Of a stretch of DNA of 64,000 nucleotides, positions 1-12,499 are shown in pieces. The notes below the pieces were generated by a model, which was given only the letters and a program-made list of their open reading frames with translations, had not been told where the DNA came from and did not search any database. The position numbers and the translations under genes were made by a program. The stretch is taken from positions 18,100,148 through 18,164,147 of the forward strand of contig ML682028.1 of the NCBI GenBank assembly GCA_007922195.1, in the 5' to 3' direction. Every line of letters begins with the position of its first letter. Position 1 is the first letter of the stretch. Source of the DNA: Podocnemis expansa. Lineage: Eukaryota; Chordata; Testudines; Podocnemididae.

Positions 1-390
1 TTGATTTTTCAGTTCAGTGGCCCAACAGACAAAAATCAGGAAAAAAAAAAACATTTCAAATCAACCCAAAATGACAATTTTTCAGTTTCTCTCAGCAGAA
101 CAACAAAACAGCCCCCCCACCATATTTTTATTTTGGGTAGAGCAGACCATTTGACCTGAAAGTAAATGTTTTATTTTGTTTTCAGTTGCTCTTCCTGGCT
201 GTTGTTTATTTTAAGTTACAGCTAAAGTCAAACCGTTTTGTTTAAAAAATGTTAAAACAAAGTGCTTCAACCCTTTGGGATTTTTTTCCCCCAGCTGAAA
301 CGATTTGCTGAATTCGACCTGAATTCATAGGCAGTTTTAGTCACCTGAAACAACAGTTTCTGGGTAGATAAACCATCAGCTGGAAAAATA
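1..390. repeat. AAAATTTT-type interspersed repeat
   Basis: A/T-rich sequence with repeated short phrases such as ATTTTTCAGTT, CATTTCAAAT and TTTTAAAA. The same style recurs near 3985, 11465, 24800, 49185 and 58375. I recall a diverged reptile repeat of this kind but cannot name it. Confidence 0.45.
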
Positions 391-1257
391 ATTGCACACA
401 TCAAGAAGCAAGTACTGGTTTACAGATTGAGAGTCTGAGGTGCAAAGAAATTACATGGTGTGCAGAGACAACAGAGAACAACCATGGCCAGAACCCAAAT
501 ACCTGACTCCTGGGTCCTGTGCTCTGGCTCCTTGTCAATGCTGTTTGTAGTCCTCAGTTTTCAGGGGGAAATGTGACTCTCCAGTTCCCAACACACACGG
601 TGCATCACCACACAGGCACACGGCAGGCATCAGAGGCCGCTTCCAGGGCCCTGGTTGCAGCTGGGCAGAGCAGCTCATTTATCACTCGGCATGGCATTAG
701 TCCTGTGGTTGCTGTTTGCAAAACGCAAGCTGAGAAGGAGAGAGGATTTCTCAGTCAGTTTCAGAAAGGGCTGAAAACATCTGCCCTGGCCACAAGCACC
801 TCCTCAGGGGAGAACTGAGGCTCCAGCAGAGTCTCAATAGGATTCTCTCTGGCGATTCTCTCCAGTCTGGTGTGACATAGCAGTCCTTTTTATTGTTTTT
901 AAGGTGAATTTAGGACTGGTGAAAGGCAGCTGAAGGTGCTAACAAAGGAAAGCCATTAGCCCCAGGATGGACATAAACAGTACATGTAAATCCCCATGCA
1001 ACACATGGTCCTCGATATACAGAGATCTCTATAGTGGCAGCACGGTAAACGAGTCTCAGCATCCAGACTCCCTTGTGATGGACAAGGATGGCATCTGTCA
1101 TGCAGGTGACTGAGAGGACAACCTCTCTGCTAGAAACAGGAGTGAGGCCTCCAACAGCATCTAGCCCAATGGGGTCACGATTCATGACCAAAGCTCCCAC
1201 GTGTTGTAATAAATTAATAATAATTCTGTGTAGGCCACTGAGCCACTGTCAGACTAC

Positions 1258-1490
1258 AAGTTTCAAAGGGGCAGCCATGTTAGTCTAGTTCAGCAAAAGA
1301 AGCAAGGAGTCCTGTGGCGCTTAAAGACTAACAGACGTATTTATCTCACGAGCTAACGTGAGAGAAAATCCCACTTCGTCAGACACTTCAAAGCGTCTGA
1401 TGAACTGGGATTTTCTTCCACGAAAGCTCATGCGATAAATAAATCTGTTAATCTTTCAAGTGCCACAGGACTCCTTGCTTCTTTCGTCAT
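1258..1490. repeat. Tail-to-tail inverted dimer of a short turtle-type repeat
   Basis: The head (TTTCAAAGGGGCAGCC..GTTAGTCTAG) is followed by arm 1 (1293-1388: AGGAGTCCTGTGG, GACTAACAG, TTTAT, GAGCTAACGTGAG, CCCACTTCGTCAGA). Arm 2 (1391-1486) is the reverse complement of arm 1 with few mismatches (TCTGATGAACTGGGA, AAGCTCATGCG, CTGTTAATCTTT, CCACAGGACTCCTTGC). The spacer is only a few bases, so the whole could fold into a hairpin of about 95 bp. Single copies occur at 52048-52150 and in part at 15223, 58922 and 61283. Confidence 0.85.
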
Positions 1491-1927
1491 ATCACTGCAT
1501 CCAAACCAGTGATTGGTGATCTGCATCTTCAGTCCTAATCCCTGAGTCATTCATAGCACAATAACAGTTTCTGGTTACTAGCATGGCAGGTTAAACGCTC
1601 CTCTCTTTGCATGCGACAGTGCTGCCCTCCCCCATCAGCCTCATCTAGGTCTGTAACAGAATGGAGAAGAATTTTGCTGCAGATATTAGGGCCCAACCCT
1701 GCTCTCTTGGAAACCTCTGGCCAAACATCCATTGATTTTTAGGACTGTTAATTTGTAATTATCATTAATTTGTACCGAGGTAACACCCAGGAGCCCAGAG
1801 TTCCATCCTTTACAGACAGAACAAGACGACAGCCTCCAAACTTAGCATTGGAATATCCATGCATTGAGATATACAGTACGTGCCCATTTTCACGCCAACC
1901 CCAGCCTCATGGAACTGACAACACACA
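1491..1927. other. Intergenic, no feature recognised
   Basis: No repeat or gene signal recognised. Confidence 0.5.
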
Positions 1928-2011
1928 GGCCTTGATCCGTAGTGAGTGTAAACTCTCTGTAGCTGAAGCCAAGGGAGCTAAATCAATTTACACCAGTGGG
2001 AAATGTGGCCC
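1928..2011. repeat. Short palindromic MITE-like element
   Basis: Starts GGCC and ends GGCCC. It contains AGTGTAAAC near the left and TTTACACCAGTGG near the right, which are inverted versions of each other. It belongs to the same family as 11087-11174. Confidence 0.6.
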
Positions 2012-2084
2012 TAACATCAACCTTTTTGGTGAATCACACTGCTTCCTGTTTGTTATGTCCCAGGCTGTGTGTGAATTCACACTG

Positions 2085-2150
2085 GAAGCTCTTTAGGATA
2101 GGGAGCTTGCTTTCCCACCTTTGCAATAGTGCCTAACGCACAGCTGGATC
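2085..2150 (+). repeat. L2-like LINE tail fragment
   Basis: The order GCTCTTTAGGATAGGGA ... GTGCCTAACGCACAG follows the L2 3' end (CTCCTTGAGGGCAGGGA ... TGCCTGGCACA). Strongly diverged. Confidence 0.4.
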
Positions 2151-2995
2151 TGTATGTGGACCACCACCACCTTGCCAGCAAACACTCCCCAACTCACCAG
2201 GCCTGATCTATAGTAACAGACACTTTCAGCGCTGTGGCATGGCATCCTCTGCCGATGCCCCGGTTCCTAGTGCAGTGAGCTTAATATGGGAATGACTAAC
2301 TGCTTATTCTTTCCAGCTGTTCTGTGAGTCAGAGGGTGCATTTGAGCATATTTCAAAGAACATGCTGTGTTCAAGTCAGTGGGGCCATTCCCCAAACCAC
2401 CCCCTCTTTGTAATCCTCTCATGGTCTGTTGTTTGAAATGGAATATTTCTCTAACGAGTCAATTCCAAAATATGTATAATTTAAGATGCAAGCCGCGTGC
2501 AGAACCCAGCCAGCCACACTGTGGGATGCAATGCCTTTTTGATGAAATCTGCATGGGTCTGCGGATGGGAAGGGATGAGTTCTCTTACACTCTGGTGATT
2601 TAATTATAGGTATGTGTTTGGGGTTAAGATCCTGCTCTTTCTCAAACATCTTGTCAATGGAAGCACAACCTATGAGAGGGATAAAAAGATTTTAAATCAT
2701 AACACTAAAATTCTTCAGCACCAAATGGCGCAGGACTGACACACAAGCCCAAGGCAGCCAGACTTTGCGCTGTCCTGCCTTTGCATTATATGCCAGACTG
2801 CAGGGACTGTGTCAGAGGAGAACAAGGGTGCTCAGGCTCCAGGGGCTATCCACTAGCAACTGTAGTGAGACTCACCCACTCGCTTCTTACCAACACTGGA
2901 GGATCATTAGAAGATAGCATTCAGGAAGAACTCTCGGCCTCACCGAAGTCAAAATCAGAACTCCCTGTCATCCTCAGTGACCACCAGGCATGGGG
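2151..2995. other. Intergenic, no feature recognised
   Basis: No repeat, splice-bounded exon or RNA gene recognised. Short open frames in both strands overlap one another and resemble nothing. Confidence 0.5.
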
Positions 2996-2999
2996 CAGC

Positions 3000-3165
3000 C
3001 AGAATAGTCTAGTGCACAGGGCCTGGCCACCTGCGAGTCCGGATGCCTGAATTCAAGTCTCAGATCAGACACAGCCTTCCCGGGTGATCTTGGGCAAGTC
3101 ATTTCATCATTCTGTCTGCTCCAACCCTATCTGCAAAACAGGGATTCCAAGAGCTCCTCACTGGG
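3000..3165 (+). repeat. MIR SINE relic
   Basis: Keeps the MIR order: AGTCTAGTGCACAGG head, then CTGAATTCAAGTCTC (B box region), then GATCTTGGGCAAGTCATTTC (core) and ATCTGCAAAACAGGGAT. A good match over about 160 bp. Confidence 0.85.
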
Positions 3166-3704
3166 ACCTGTCACGTGGATAAAATCCAGTAAGCTGTGGG
3201 GTCTGGTCACAAGGGCCATGCTAAAGGTGCCAAAGTCAACACTCCATGATAATTACCACCCCAGTCTCATCCAATCTCCTTTCCACCTACAGAAGTTCAA
3301 CTAATACAGAGTCCAACTGGGGGAAAGAAGGGAAACAAATGGCTTAATGGCTGGAGGCAGCTGTGAATACGTCTTTTACCTTGATACCTTGTAGGAGCGA
3401 CTGGGGGTTTGCTTTAATAGTTTTTTTAAAAATTATTCGTAATAGACTTATACCCATTTTTGAAGAAATCAGTTTAAAAATAACACATTCTTGTGTGTGC
3501 AGAGCTATACTCAAGTCTGGAATGGCTCAAACAGCAACTGCATCTGTATCTTTAGTCTAAACAAGAGTCATATATCACACCTCTAGATCCACAATGCACC
3601 ATTTCTAATGGCCAATTACAAACCTGATGATATGCGAACTGCTGAGAGAATACTGATAAACTGAGATACGAATTTTCAATGACAAATACAAACATTAACT
3701 CTTC

Positions 3705-3840
3705 AACACCACTAAGTAGAGACTATTATGTCCATTTTACGGATGCGGAAACTGAACCATAGAAGCATTAAGTTGATTTGCCTGAAGTTTCATGGGAAAT
3801 AAAGCACACCTAGGATTAGAACTACTGTATGCCAGTTGCT
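3705..3840 (-). repeat. MIR SINE relic
   Basis: Contains TGTCCATTTTACGGATG, GGAAACTGAACCATAGAAG and TTGCCTGAAGTTTCATGG, the reverse complement of the MIR core and tail. Confidence 0.8.
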
Positions 3841-3984
3841 AGCTTGTTCTGTGCTGCCAATCTGTTAAATGGCTAGGTCATAGCTTCAGGGTTGGTTCAA
3901 AGTTCATTGATCTTGAACGCTGACATACCATACTTTTTCTTGCCTTTAAAAAAAAGTAAATGGCTAATACATGCTCTTTGTGTA

Positions 3985-4390
3985 TTATAAAAACTAGAGC
4001 TGGTTGAAAATGGTAAATATATTTCATGACAAATTGTACAACAAAAATACTTTAAAAATGTTTTAAATTGTTTCAACTGACTAAAAAATTATTTAATTTT
4101 CTCAAAATATTTTTGGTGGGTTGCCCCTTCGCCGCGCTTGTTCTCTTAGTTTTTTCCTCCACTGCGCAAAGATGGGGGGGGGAGTGAGTGAAAGATCCCC
4201 CACCCCATCCAAACGGAACAAAATTTGGAGGAGAAAATTGAAAAGTCTCATTTCAAAGTTTGTCACTGAAAAATGAACACTTCTGATCAAAAGAAAAACA
4301 TTTCACAAACAGTTTGGTTTTGATCAAAAAGGCTTTTTATGTCAAAAAAGTTTTGACAGAAAATTATTGACCAGCTGTAATTAAGACTCA
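3985..4390. repeat. AAAATTTT-type interspersed repeat
   Basis: Phrases such as TTTGATCAAAAAGGC, TTTTGACAGAAAATTATTG and CCAGCTGTAATTAAG recur across the other copies. The middle has a G-rich patch (4171-4180). Confidence 0.5.
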
Positions 4391-7300
4391 TTTCAAAGTG
4401 TTTCCCAATGTAAAGAGCAGTTTTAACAGCCGCCAGCCTGGAAAAGTCAGCTTGGGGTCAGAGACTCATCCTGTGCTCAATCTGGCTTGTGCATGATCAC
4501 CCATGATAAAGATTTTGCAGGCTAAAACCCTGCCTGAAGATACATCTGTGCATGGTAACCCATTACCTTCAAATTTTGCCTTCATTTGCAAACTCATTGA
4601 TGTTCTGATCCTTTACTTGCCCTGTAGCAGTGGTTTATACAAAGGAGTGTACACAGACTACCATTCTGGTTTCCTGGTGTTTCACATCTACTTTTGCATG
4701 GGTGTAAATATTGACACAACAGCTGAAAATCAGTCCCAGTTATGTAGTGTAACTGAGGGCAGAGTCTGGCTCTGCAACTGGAACTTAGCAGTTTTGTTGA
4801 TGATGCATGAGCCAGGACAGAATTCAGCTCCGTCTTGCCCAGAAGTAGATCTGAATCTGGACATGTGCATGGAGCAGGTCTTTACTACCTTTGCAAACTC
4901 CACCATTCAGAGCAGACCCACCTTAAAAAATACACAGTGAAATCTAAGTGAGCTTGTCCCAAATGGTGCAGCATTAACTAGGAAAAGAGGCAACCCCCAG
5001 GAACATGATACACAGAACCATGTCTCATGTTCCCTGGAGTTCAGTCAGAGTGGCTGCATTCAGAGATGGGGCCAGGCAGTTCATAAAGAGCATCTTTCGT
5101 TAGTGCAAACTGGTAACTGGAGGTCACCCATTAATATTTATCCAGAGCGAAATCCGAACTCCAGTTGAGGTGAAAAATTGCCGTAAACAGGCGCTGCTAT
5201 TTGCTGGCATGACAGCTCAGGGAGAGGCTTGGGAAAACGAAAATAGAGCCTGGGATAGGCCAGCTGTTAAGGAAATGAATGAAGACAGTTTGATTTTAAA
5301 CGGAAGGCAATATTTTTCCTTATGTGAAAGCATTACCTCACCTGCTGAAAGAACGAGCTCAGACCACTGTCCAGGGATACGCACGCTGCTCTGTTCATTC
5401 CATATAGCATATACAGCTTTCTAGTGGTGGATTCAGAACCACTTGGGCATGTCATAGACCTATACTGCTAAACCCAATGGTAAGTCTTCATTCACTCAAG
5501 TGCTAGGGGCTCTGGCTTTTAGTCTATTCTCATTGCCGCTATTGAGTTCCAAATGCCTGTGACATGTGGCATAAGGGCAGGTGGCCACAGATTTGTCAAT
5601 ATGGAGATCACCAAAATGCAGCTACCTCTGGGGTGCGTCTTAGTGGCTGTTTAAAGGAACAGCAACTGCACATAATCTTTTTCAGGAAGACAAATAAAGA
5701 GCAGCTCTTGCAACTAAAGGGGAGGACAACTGATAACATCCCAGACTGGCATGTGTTCAAGACCCTAGAGTTAAGCATACTGATCCTGTGCAAAAGGCCA
5801 CTGGAATTTTAATGACCACAAGTAGCAAGAAGGTTGGTTTTACATCTTATCCAAAGGTGAGCACCTCCTGGTGCTGGGGCATTAGTACAGCCCTAAGCCA
5901 GAGAAGAGGCCTCCTGCTTGCTCACCCTCACCATGTTAACTAGACTGTATGCTTGGGGCGAGTCTTTTGTACCAAAGCCTCTGGCAAGTCAGACATCCTG
6001 ATGATGAGGAAATCTTGGTTGTTCAGAAAGGCTCATCTGTCTGTTCACTATCTGGAATCAAGGAAACAGACAGCTGTATTTCACCGCAGGAGGAGAAAGC
6101 ATATTTCTCACTGCTCCTAATGCTGGAGGGCAGCGACATGAATCATCATGTGCATGTCTCTCATATCGACCTCACTGACATGCCATTTCCATTTGCCCAG
6201 CTCTCCTGCTATGTATATCCTGCTGATCCAACTCAGATTCAGCAACAGCCTTCAAACATGGTCAAAAGAGGCAGCAAATAAGCTGTAATAAACTATTCGG
6301 CAACAGTCAGTCCAGGAGAGGGGAGGAGCAGAGCTCATCGGCCTGCTCAGACAAGAGACCCTTGTGAGCTGGAAGGAGGTGCACAGCCACACAGGGCCTT
6401 TGAAGGAAATGATGATGTACTGGATGGAAAAAAAGAAAATGGTCAGGCAAAGAAACAGCCTCATTAACCCAAACTCAGACTGACTTATCTTCAGGGTTGA
6501 ATTAGGCCTGTTTAAGGCTAACGTGATCTTCACACCCCACACATAGATTCCCAGGACTGGCACAAAGTTCATCCCTGCTGAGGGTTCTCGACCACCAGGT
6601 CACAACCTCCCTGGGGTCACAGCCACCTTGCCTTTTCTTTAGTGTTAAATGGGGCAGCGGTCCCAAGTAGATCCATTGATGGGGGCAGGTGTGCAAAAGG
6701 AAGAACAGAATCACTGTTCTAACCAACCTGTCCCAAACCACCCTTCTTTAACTTGCTTAATCTTGAGCTAGCTAGGCCATGTGTTCTGGCACTCATCACT
6801 GGCTTGTTCTTTTTCCAACCTGCCAGGAGTACAGGTAGGACAAGGTTGGATATGAGGGAGGTTTTAGACTGAGGAAGTGTTCACACTGATGCTCTCAAGA
6901 GCAGGAATTAATGGATGCGACGCTGCTCCCAGAGAAGTCTGGATGGCTTTGACTTTGGGTCAGAGAGACACAAGATATTTCCCAGAGCACACAGCAGTTT
7001 CATTTGAAAGAAAAAGAAAAGGCAGCCTGCTCAAGGCCCCTGGAAGCCAGCTGGGCATAAAGAGAAAGGGTCTGATGGGGCCATTGTCAGGGCAGTGAGC
7101 TGGGTGTGTGTTAAAAGAAACCGATAGACTTGCCCAGAACCAAGCTGCAGTGCCCATGGGCACCCAAGTACCTCTCTCCCTGCTGCACCCCTTCTTTTCC
7201 CGGCTGTCCTGTCCGTTCCCTCTCCACAGCTCTGCCTGGGTACCCTCTTCCCTTCCAGAGTTCTTCAGCTCCCCCTGCATTTGAAAGCCCTGGATGCCTC

Positions 7301-8655
7301 CTGGCAGCCCCGGCTGGGTGCGTGGCACATGCTCTGCAACATTCATGGATATGCCCTGGAGGCTATGCTCCAAAGCAACAAACCCCCATGTCTTCATGGG
7401 GCTGCTCTCTGCACACAGTGCAGCACCAATGGCCCAACAGCATGTGTGAGAGGGGCATCAGTGAGGAGTGCCCCCTCCTACAGTCTCAACCTCACTGCAG
7501 GGTGCCAAGGGCTCCTTTTAGCTCTGACTCCTGCATGGACACAAGATGTGCCCCGATAACAGGCTAAGTGGTTACCTGGGGCCCCATGCAAGCCTTGGGA
7601 AACCCCATAGGTCTGGCTAGGCTGCGCTTAGTCATGGTTCCACACTCTTAGCCTGAAGCTGACCAGAGGCCCAAACTTCATAATACAAGGCAGTGTCCAG
7701 ACTGCTCTAAATGATGGAGCAGATCCCTAGGGACTGCTTCTCCAGCAGGGGCTGATAAGCACTGGTCTCGCCCTCACAGGCCTGCTTTACACTGCCCCCA
7801 AAGCACAGCTGCCCAGCCTATGAAGTGTGCAAAACCTGGAGGTAATTTTCCCAAGCTCATCTCTACACCAGCCAGGTTGCATGTCCAGGTATAACACGAG
7901 CCCCTGGCTTGGTTTCCACAGATGCTGTAGGATGGCAATTCACACCCTCAGCTCAGCCCTTTGCTCTTTTCCTGCTGGCAGCTGCTGACAACCCCAAAGT
8001 GGCAGCTGCAAGAGCACGTGGGAGAACACCGCATTGCCTTGCTCAGTCGATGGTGCCAGCATGTTGGTGCGAGTCCTGCAGTCAGCGTCTCCAGCACTTA
8101 GGCAGAAAGTTGCTGAATGTATACTGTAGCCGCGGGAGCCGCTTTGCTCTGTGAAGCACTTTCCTAAACACTGCATCAAAAAGCGCTGCTCTCATAACAA
8201 CCAGAGGAGGGGACACAGCTCAAATCAGTTGCTTCCTCTGTTCTGAGCACCATCCTATAGCCCTACCTCACCAAGTCATTCCCCTTCCTACAGGCAGAGC
8301 CATGGGTCTGTCCAAGGTATTTGATGTGAGCTCTCTAAACAAAACTAACCTCATGGGCAAATGTCCTGCTTGCATCAGCTCCCAGTGTCTCCTTGCTGGA
8401 ATTCTGCTGCTGTCCTTGTAAAGCCAAGAGCTGGATATCAGGATAAAGATTCACTCTCCCACACACTGCGGGTGGGAGAGGAAAGAAACAGTGTTGTTCT
8501 GGAAAAGTGAGAAGTCCCTGTGAGGAATGGGGATGTCTCTGCCTATGTTCATTAATGCATCTATCCAGAGCTGCATATTTCACCCACTCCCTGAGGGAAG
8601 AGGCAGGACCCAAGTTGTAGCACAGGAGTCCATTTGGCCAGTTGTTGCATGTACA
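4391..8655. other. Intergenic, no gene recognised
   Basis: Mixed-composition sequence. The longest open frame (4503-4940, + strand, 145 codons) has no domain, no conserved motif and no splice context that suggests an exon. No RNA gene was seen. Confidence 0.55.
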
Positions 8656-8659
8656 CAGC

Positions 8660-8850
8660 TTCCACTGAAGCCAACAAGCCCCTGGAATCTCCTTCTAGCT
8701 CTGCCACAGGCCATCTCTCTGTGCCTCCGTTTACCCACATCACTTCATGGCACCACAGCATCCCCATCTGTTCAATATGGATAGCCCTTACCCCACAGGC
8801 ATTTCGAGGGGGTTAATTCACTGTCTCTACAGTGTTCCATGATGCTTGGA
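8660..8850 (+). repeat. MIR SINE relic
   Basis: CTAGCTCTGCCACAGG, CTCTCTGTGCCTCCGTTTAC and CATCTGTTCAATATGGATAG follow the MIR consensus in order, with GCATTTCGAGGGGGTTAAT in the tail region. Confidence 0.75.
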
Positions 8851-10838
8851 CACAAGGTGCAAAATATTATTCTCCTTGCACCACTTGCCCCTCGCCATTC
8901 ATTTCAACCATGCCAGTACTTGACAGAAAAGACACAGAGTAACTAGGGAACTGCAGGAGCGAAAGGCTTTTAAACATGTTCAGAAAAAGGCAGGCATTGC
9001 TGTCTTCAGGAACACATTTGTCTGTTCGTGGCTCATCAGAACAGAGTGCTACGAACTCGTGGAACCAGACAGGCTCCTGTAATATCCCACTGACTTACTC
9101 TTTAAAAGCCAAGCTGCAGCTGTACCTCACCAGGGCTGGGGTTTTGACAGAGCCAGTCAGTTAAGTGGGATGCAGACCCCCAGACACCATGGTGATGAGT
9201 TCAGTGCAAGCACAGGCAGCGACAAGGAGCCTGCCTAGTACTTGGAAAGGAGGTGTCTGCGGAAAGACCCGGGTGCTGTGGGAAGCTGAGCGGGTGACTC
9301 ACTCAGTGGCATTCTTCCCTGTGAGTCAGGAGTGAGCCAAGTCCCTCAACATGGTGTGAGGTTTGTTAAGACTTTTTTCCCCCCTTTCCAGAGCGCTCTG
9401 GCCTACAGTGCCAAGTCCCTGTGCCAAAGGGCCGTGTCAATGCAGAAAAATGATGGTGGTGGTTAAAACCTGCCATTAAAAAAAATACCATCATGGAACA
9501 TATTTGAATTTTACACAGCAGTAAAAACATTGGGGGCACTAACCCCACAACTCCCCGCTGACCCCCCCATTGGCAGGCCTGCAGCAAGCAAAGATGCTTC
9601 AGAAACTTAACTCGAGCTCTTTTCTCCACCCGAAGAGCCTCCGATCAATAACCCCTCAGGGGCGCCAATGGTAATTAATGCTCAGCAAGCACAGAGCATC
9701 TTCCATGCTAGGACCTCAGAGTGCTGAGTCAGCTCACCAGTGTGGCGAACCGTGCATCGGTGTCATACCCCACAGAGGCCAGAGGGAGGTAAAGAGACTG
9801 ACTAACAGGAGGCGTAGCTGAGGGCAGTGCTGAACATTGGGCTCCCGAACAGGGCTCCACGACTTTACCTCCCCTGCTGCAGCACAGTGCGCCACAAGCT
9901 ATACTCCTGTTGATCAGACTGTGCGAGTGTGCATCCATCCATCCCACATGCACACAGCTGCCAGACAGACTGCTGCTTTGAAGCAGATGCATCTGTAGCT
10001 ATTTTCTGGTCATCTCATGCCCGACCTTTAGCAGAGGGGGCGTACGGGGGGAGGGAGGAAGCTAGCCTGACCCTGAAGATACCACAGGAGGAAATGGTCT
10101 CTGGCTTTAATTTTCTATTCCAGGACCTTTCATTCAACAGGTGAAAACACCATCTGGTCTCTCCTCCTCTGCCTTTGGCCCAGGTCCAGCCCTTGGGGGT
10201 TTAACTCAAGTTGCCGAGTGCCAGCCCAGGGAGGGGTCAGTCACCAGTCAGCACGCCCACGCATGGCCAAGTCTGGAATGCCAGCATGGGGCCTCCATCA
10301 CCAATCACTGAGAGCCTGGGCACGTTTGTTCCCCTTCTTGATGGCCCCCCAGGACAGCCAGTGAAGTGCAGTGCAGCAGAAGTCTAATGAGCCTATCCTG
10401 TCTAAGTCTTTGGTCCCACTGTGGGCTTGATAGTCTTTGTCCCCCCTCTGAGTCAGAAGCAGGAGCATCGCTGGCACTGGGCTTATAGGGCTCAAGCCCC
10501 GAGGCCCAACGGCAGCACGCGAGCTCAAAGTCCCAGCACACCAAGCCCTGGGTCTTTTCCCAGGCCAGCAGTGCTCCTGGGTCAGAAGCATTTATCTCAC
10601 CTTTCTTTTGGGGGTTGGTAGGGGAACCCAGGCTCTCCCTAATTTCCAGCCAGAAGCTCTAATCTCTAGATTAAGAAGCCACAGAATGCTCCCATAGACT
10701 TGCTGCTGTTTCCCTGGGCCACTTCCTACCCTCAGCCTGATGGAAAAATCCCCCGAGGAACCTGGTGGACCACACATCCTCCAGTGATCTGAAAGGTTTA
10801 TTGCACCAGGGGGTGGGGAAGGTTCTGTGGTTTGCATT
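8851..10838. other. Intergenic, no gene recognised
   Basis: No clear repeat or exon. Open frames on both strands are short and overlapping. Confidence 0.5.
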
Positions 10839-10839
10839 G

Positions 10840-10895
10840 TGCAGGAGGTCAGACTAGATGATCATATTGGACTCTTCTGACCTTAGCATCTATTA
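10840..10895 (+). repeat. CR1 LINE 3' end fragment
   Basis: GGAGGTCAGACTAGATGATC ... TTCTGACCTTAGCATCTAT matches the conserved CR1 3' end of reptiles and birds. Only the terminus remains. Confidence 0.75.
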
Positions 10896-11086
10896 AGTCA
10901 CTCCTTAAATTCCTGTTGCCAGGAGCCCCTCTTCTCCAGAGTCTCCTGCACTTTCCTCTCCTAGGCAGCAAGCTTTATTCTCAGCTGGGGCTGGCCAAAT
11001 AATTAGCTGTTCTGCCTATTAACCCCATGGGTGGCTGTTGAAGCTTAGTGTCTATTCATCCCATTTCTCAGGCGCTTTGGAATATG

Positions 11087-11174
11087 GGGCCAGATCCTTG
11101 CCTGGTGTAAATCAGCACAGCTCCACTGTCCTTAGTGAAACTATGCCCATTTACACCAACTGAGTATCCGGCCC
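11087..11174. repeat. Palindromic MITE-like element, 88 bp
   Basis: Left end GGGCCAGATCC with TGGTGTAAATCAGCA; right end is its inverted counterpart (CCATTTACACCAACTGAG, ATCCGGCCC). I recall this family as common in turtle sequence. The name and transposase class are not certain. Confidence 0.75.
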
Positions 11175-11464
11175 ATGAGTGTTATGCTTACTATTAAACA
11201 TCACGCACCACATACACACATTTTCGTGAAAGGCGTCGGCTCTTGGATGATCACTTTAATGCCATCTCGCCTTGCGTCAGTGTGGCTTTACCCATTCTGA
11301 AGGTCTGATATCTTACCCCAGGCCCCTCCCGTCGTGCACCCTCATCAAATGATATTTCCAAAGGGGCCTGCATGTTAGAAGTCCAAATCCCAAAGAAAGT
11401 TAACAAAATTTAGATCCTTTAAGCCAGCTGTTGGTTTCTCTCCGAGCTTTGGCTCAGAGATGGC

Positions 11465-11900
11465 TGGCAAGCAATGGGACTGACATGTCAAAATTTCCCA
11501 TTAAATAAAATCTAAAGAATTGTAATTTTGGGTCAGTCTAAATGTTTTTAACATTTTATTACTTTTTCCAAAATTGTGTGTGTTTTTAATTTTACATATC
11601 ATGTCTATTTCTAATTTATTTTAAATTCATTTGATATTATTTTGCTCTAAATTTTAATTTATAATACAATATAAAATAAATTTCAGAAGGGAAAAAAGTC
11701 GCCACAAAATGAAAAATCAAACCATTCTGTTCCAAAAAGGGCAAACCCTATCAGAATGCTTTGCTGCATGTTTTTAAATGAAATTTTCTTGAAGCAGCCA
11801 GGTTCTTCCCACAGAACATATTGATTTTAATATATCACCATTTCCCCATGGACAAGCATTGTGCTGAAGGAATTTTGACCCAATCCAATTACTAGCCAGT
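11465..11900. repeat. AAAATTTT-type interspersed repeat
   Basis: Long A/T-rich stretch (TTTTTAACATTTTATTAC, AAATTTTAATTTATAATAC) with the phrases CAAAATTTCCCATT and AAATTTTCTTGAAGCAGC. Confidence 0.45.
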
Positions 11901-12002
11901 CACGGGACAGAGGTGACACCAGTGGGAAAGGAATGACAAAAGTCTGTCGCCCCAAAGCCTTACTAGGGCCGTTTCCTGGCAGCTCGTGTTGTAATTAATA
12001 GC

Positions 12003-12497
12003 AGGATTTAAAAATTGGGTCACCAGAACGTTTCAAAGGGTGCTATGGCAGCTGCTGCCCCTCGCCTTCCTGCTCCAAGCATTGCCACCTCTGGGGTCCA
12101 AGTGAGCACCATGCAGGTTTGGCCCTGCCCTCATGACCACAGAAGTTTGGGTAGACCAAATCTGAGCAAGCAGCCCTGCAACCCCATGAGCCAGGTCACA
12201 ACTCCACCTCAGAAATTTGGTCCAGTCAGGGAGTTGGGGCCAAACCTGAGCAGTGCTTTAACCCCTTAGGTGGCCCCACCCAAAGCAGAGAGCTCAACCC
12301 AGCCCCATCAGTCTTGCAGAACAGGAACCACAGGAGCCACCATTGCGGGGTGCCAGGCAGGACCCAGCCTCGGGGGGGGGGGGCAGGATCCAACTACAAC
12401 CATTGCAGGGCCTCCACCCACAGGCTACTTACGTGGTCACACGGACCATAATCATTTAGAAATAGGTCCTGAGGCCAAAAAGGTTGCGAACCACTGA
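12003..12497. repeat. hAT-like nonautonomous element, right end clear
   Basis: The right end AAGGTTGCGAACCACTG (to about 12497) is a typical hAT-type terminal inverted repeat (CAGTGGTTCGCAACC inverted). The left limit is uncertain; GGGTCACCAGAACGTTTC near 12018 may be inside or near it. It includes a run of 12 G at 12372-12383. Confidence 0.5.
12372..12383 (+). repeat. Poly(G) run, 12 bases
   Basis: Homopolymer. A similar run of 11 G lies at 12921-12931 and another at 31436-31446. Assembly length may be unreliable. Confidence 0.9.
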
Positions 12498-12499
12498 TT

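Noticed and set aside
4503..4940. 145-codon plus-strand frame
   Set aside because: No recognisable motif and no promoter or splice evidence; length is within chance for 64 kb.
12372..12383. G-quadruplex
   Set aside because: A single uninterrupted G run; there are not four spaced tracts nearby.
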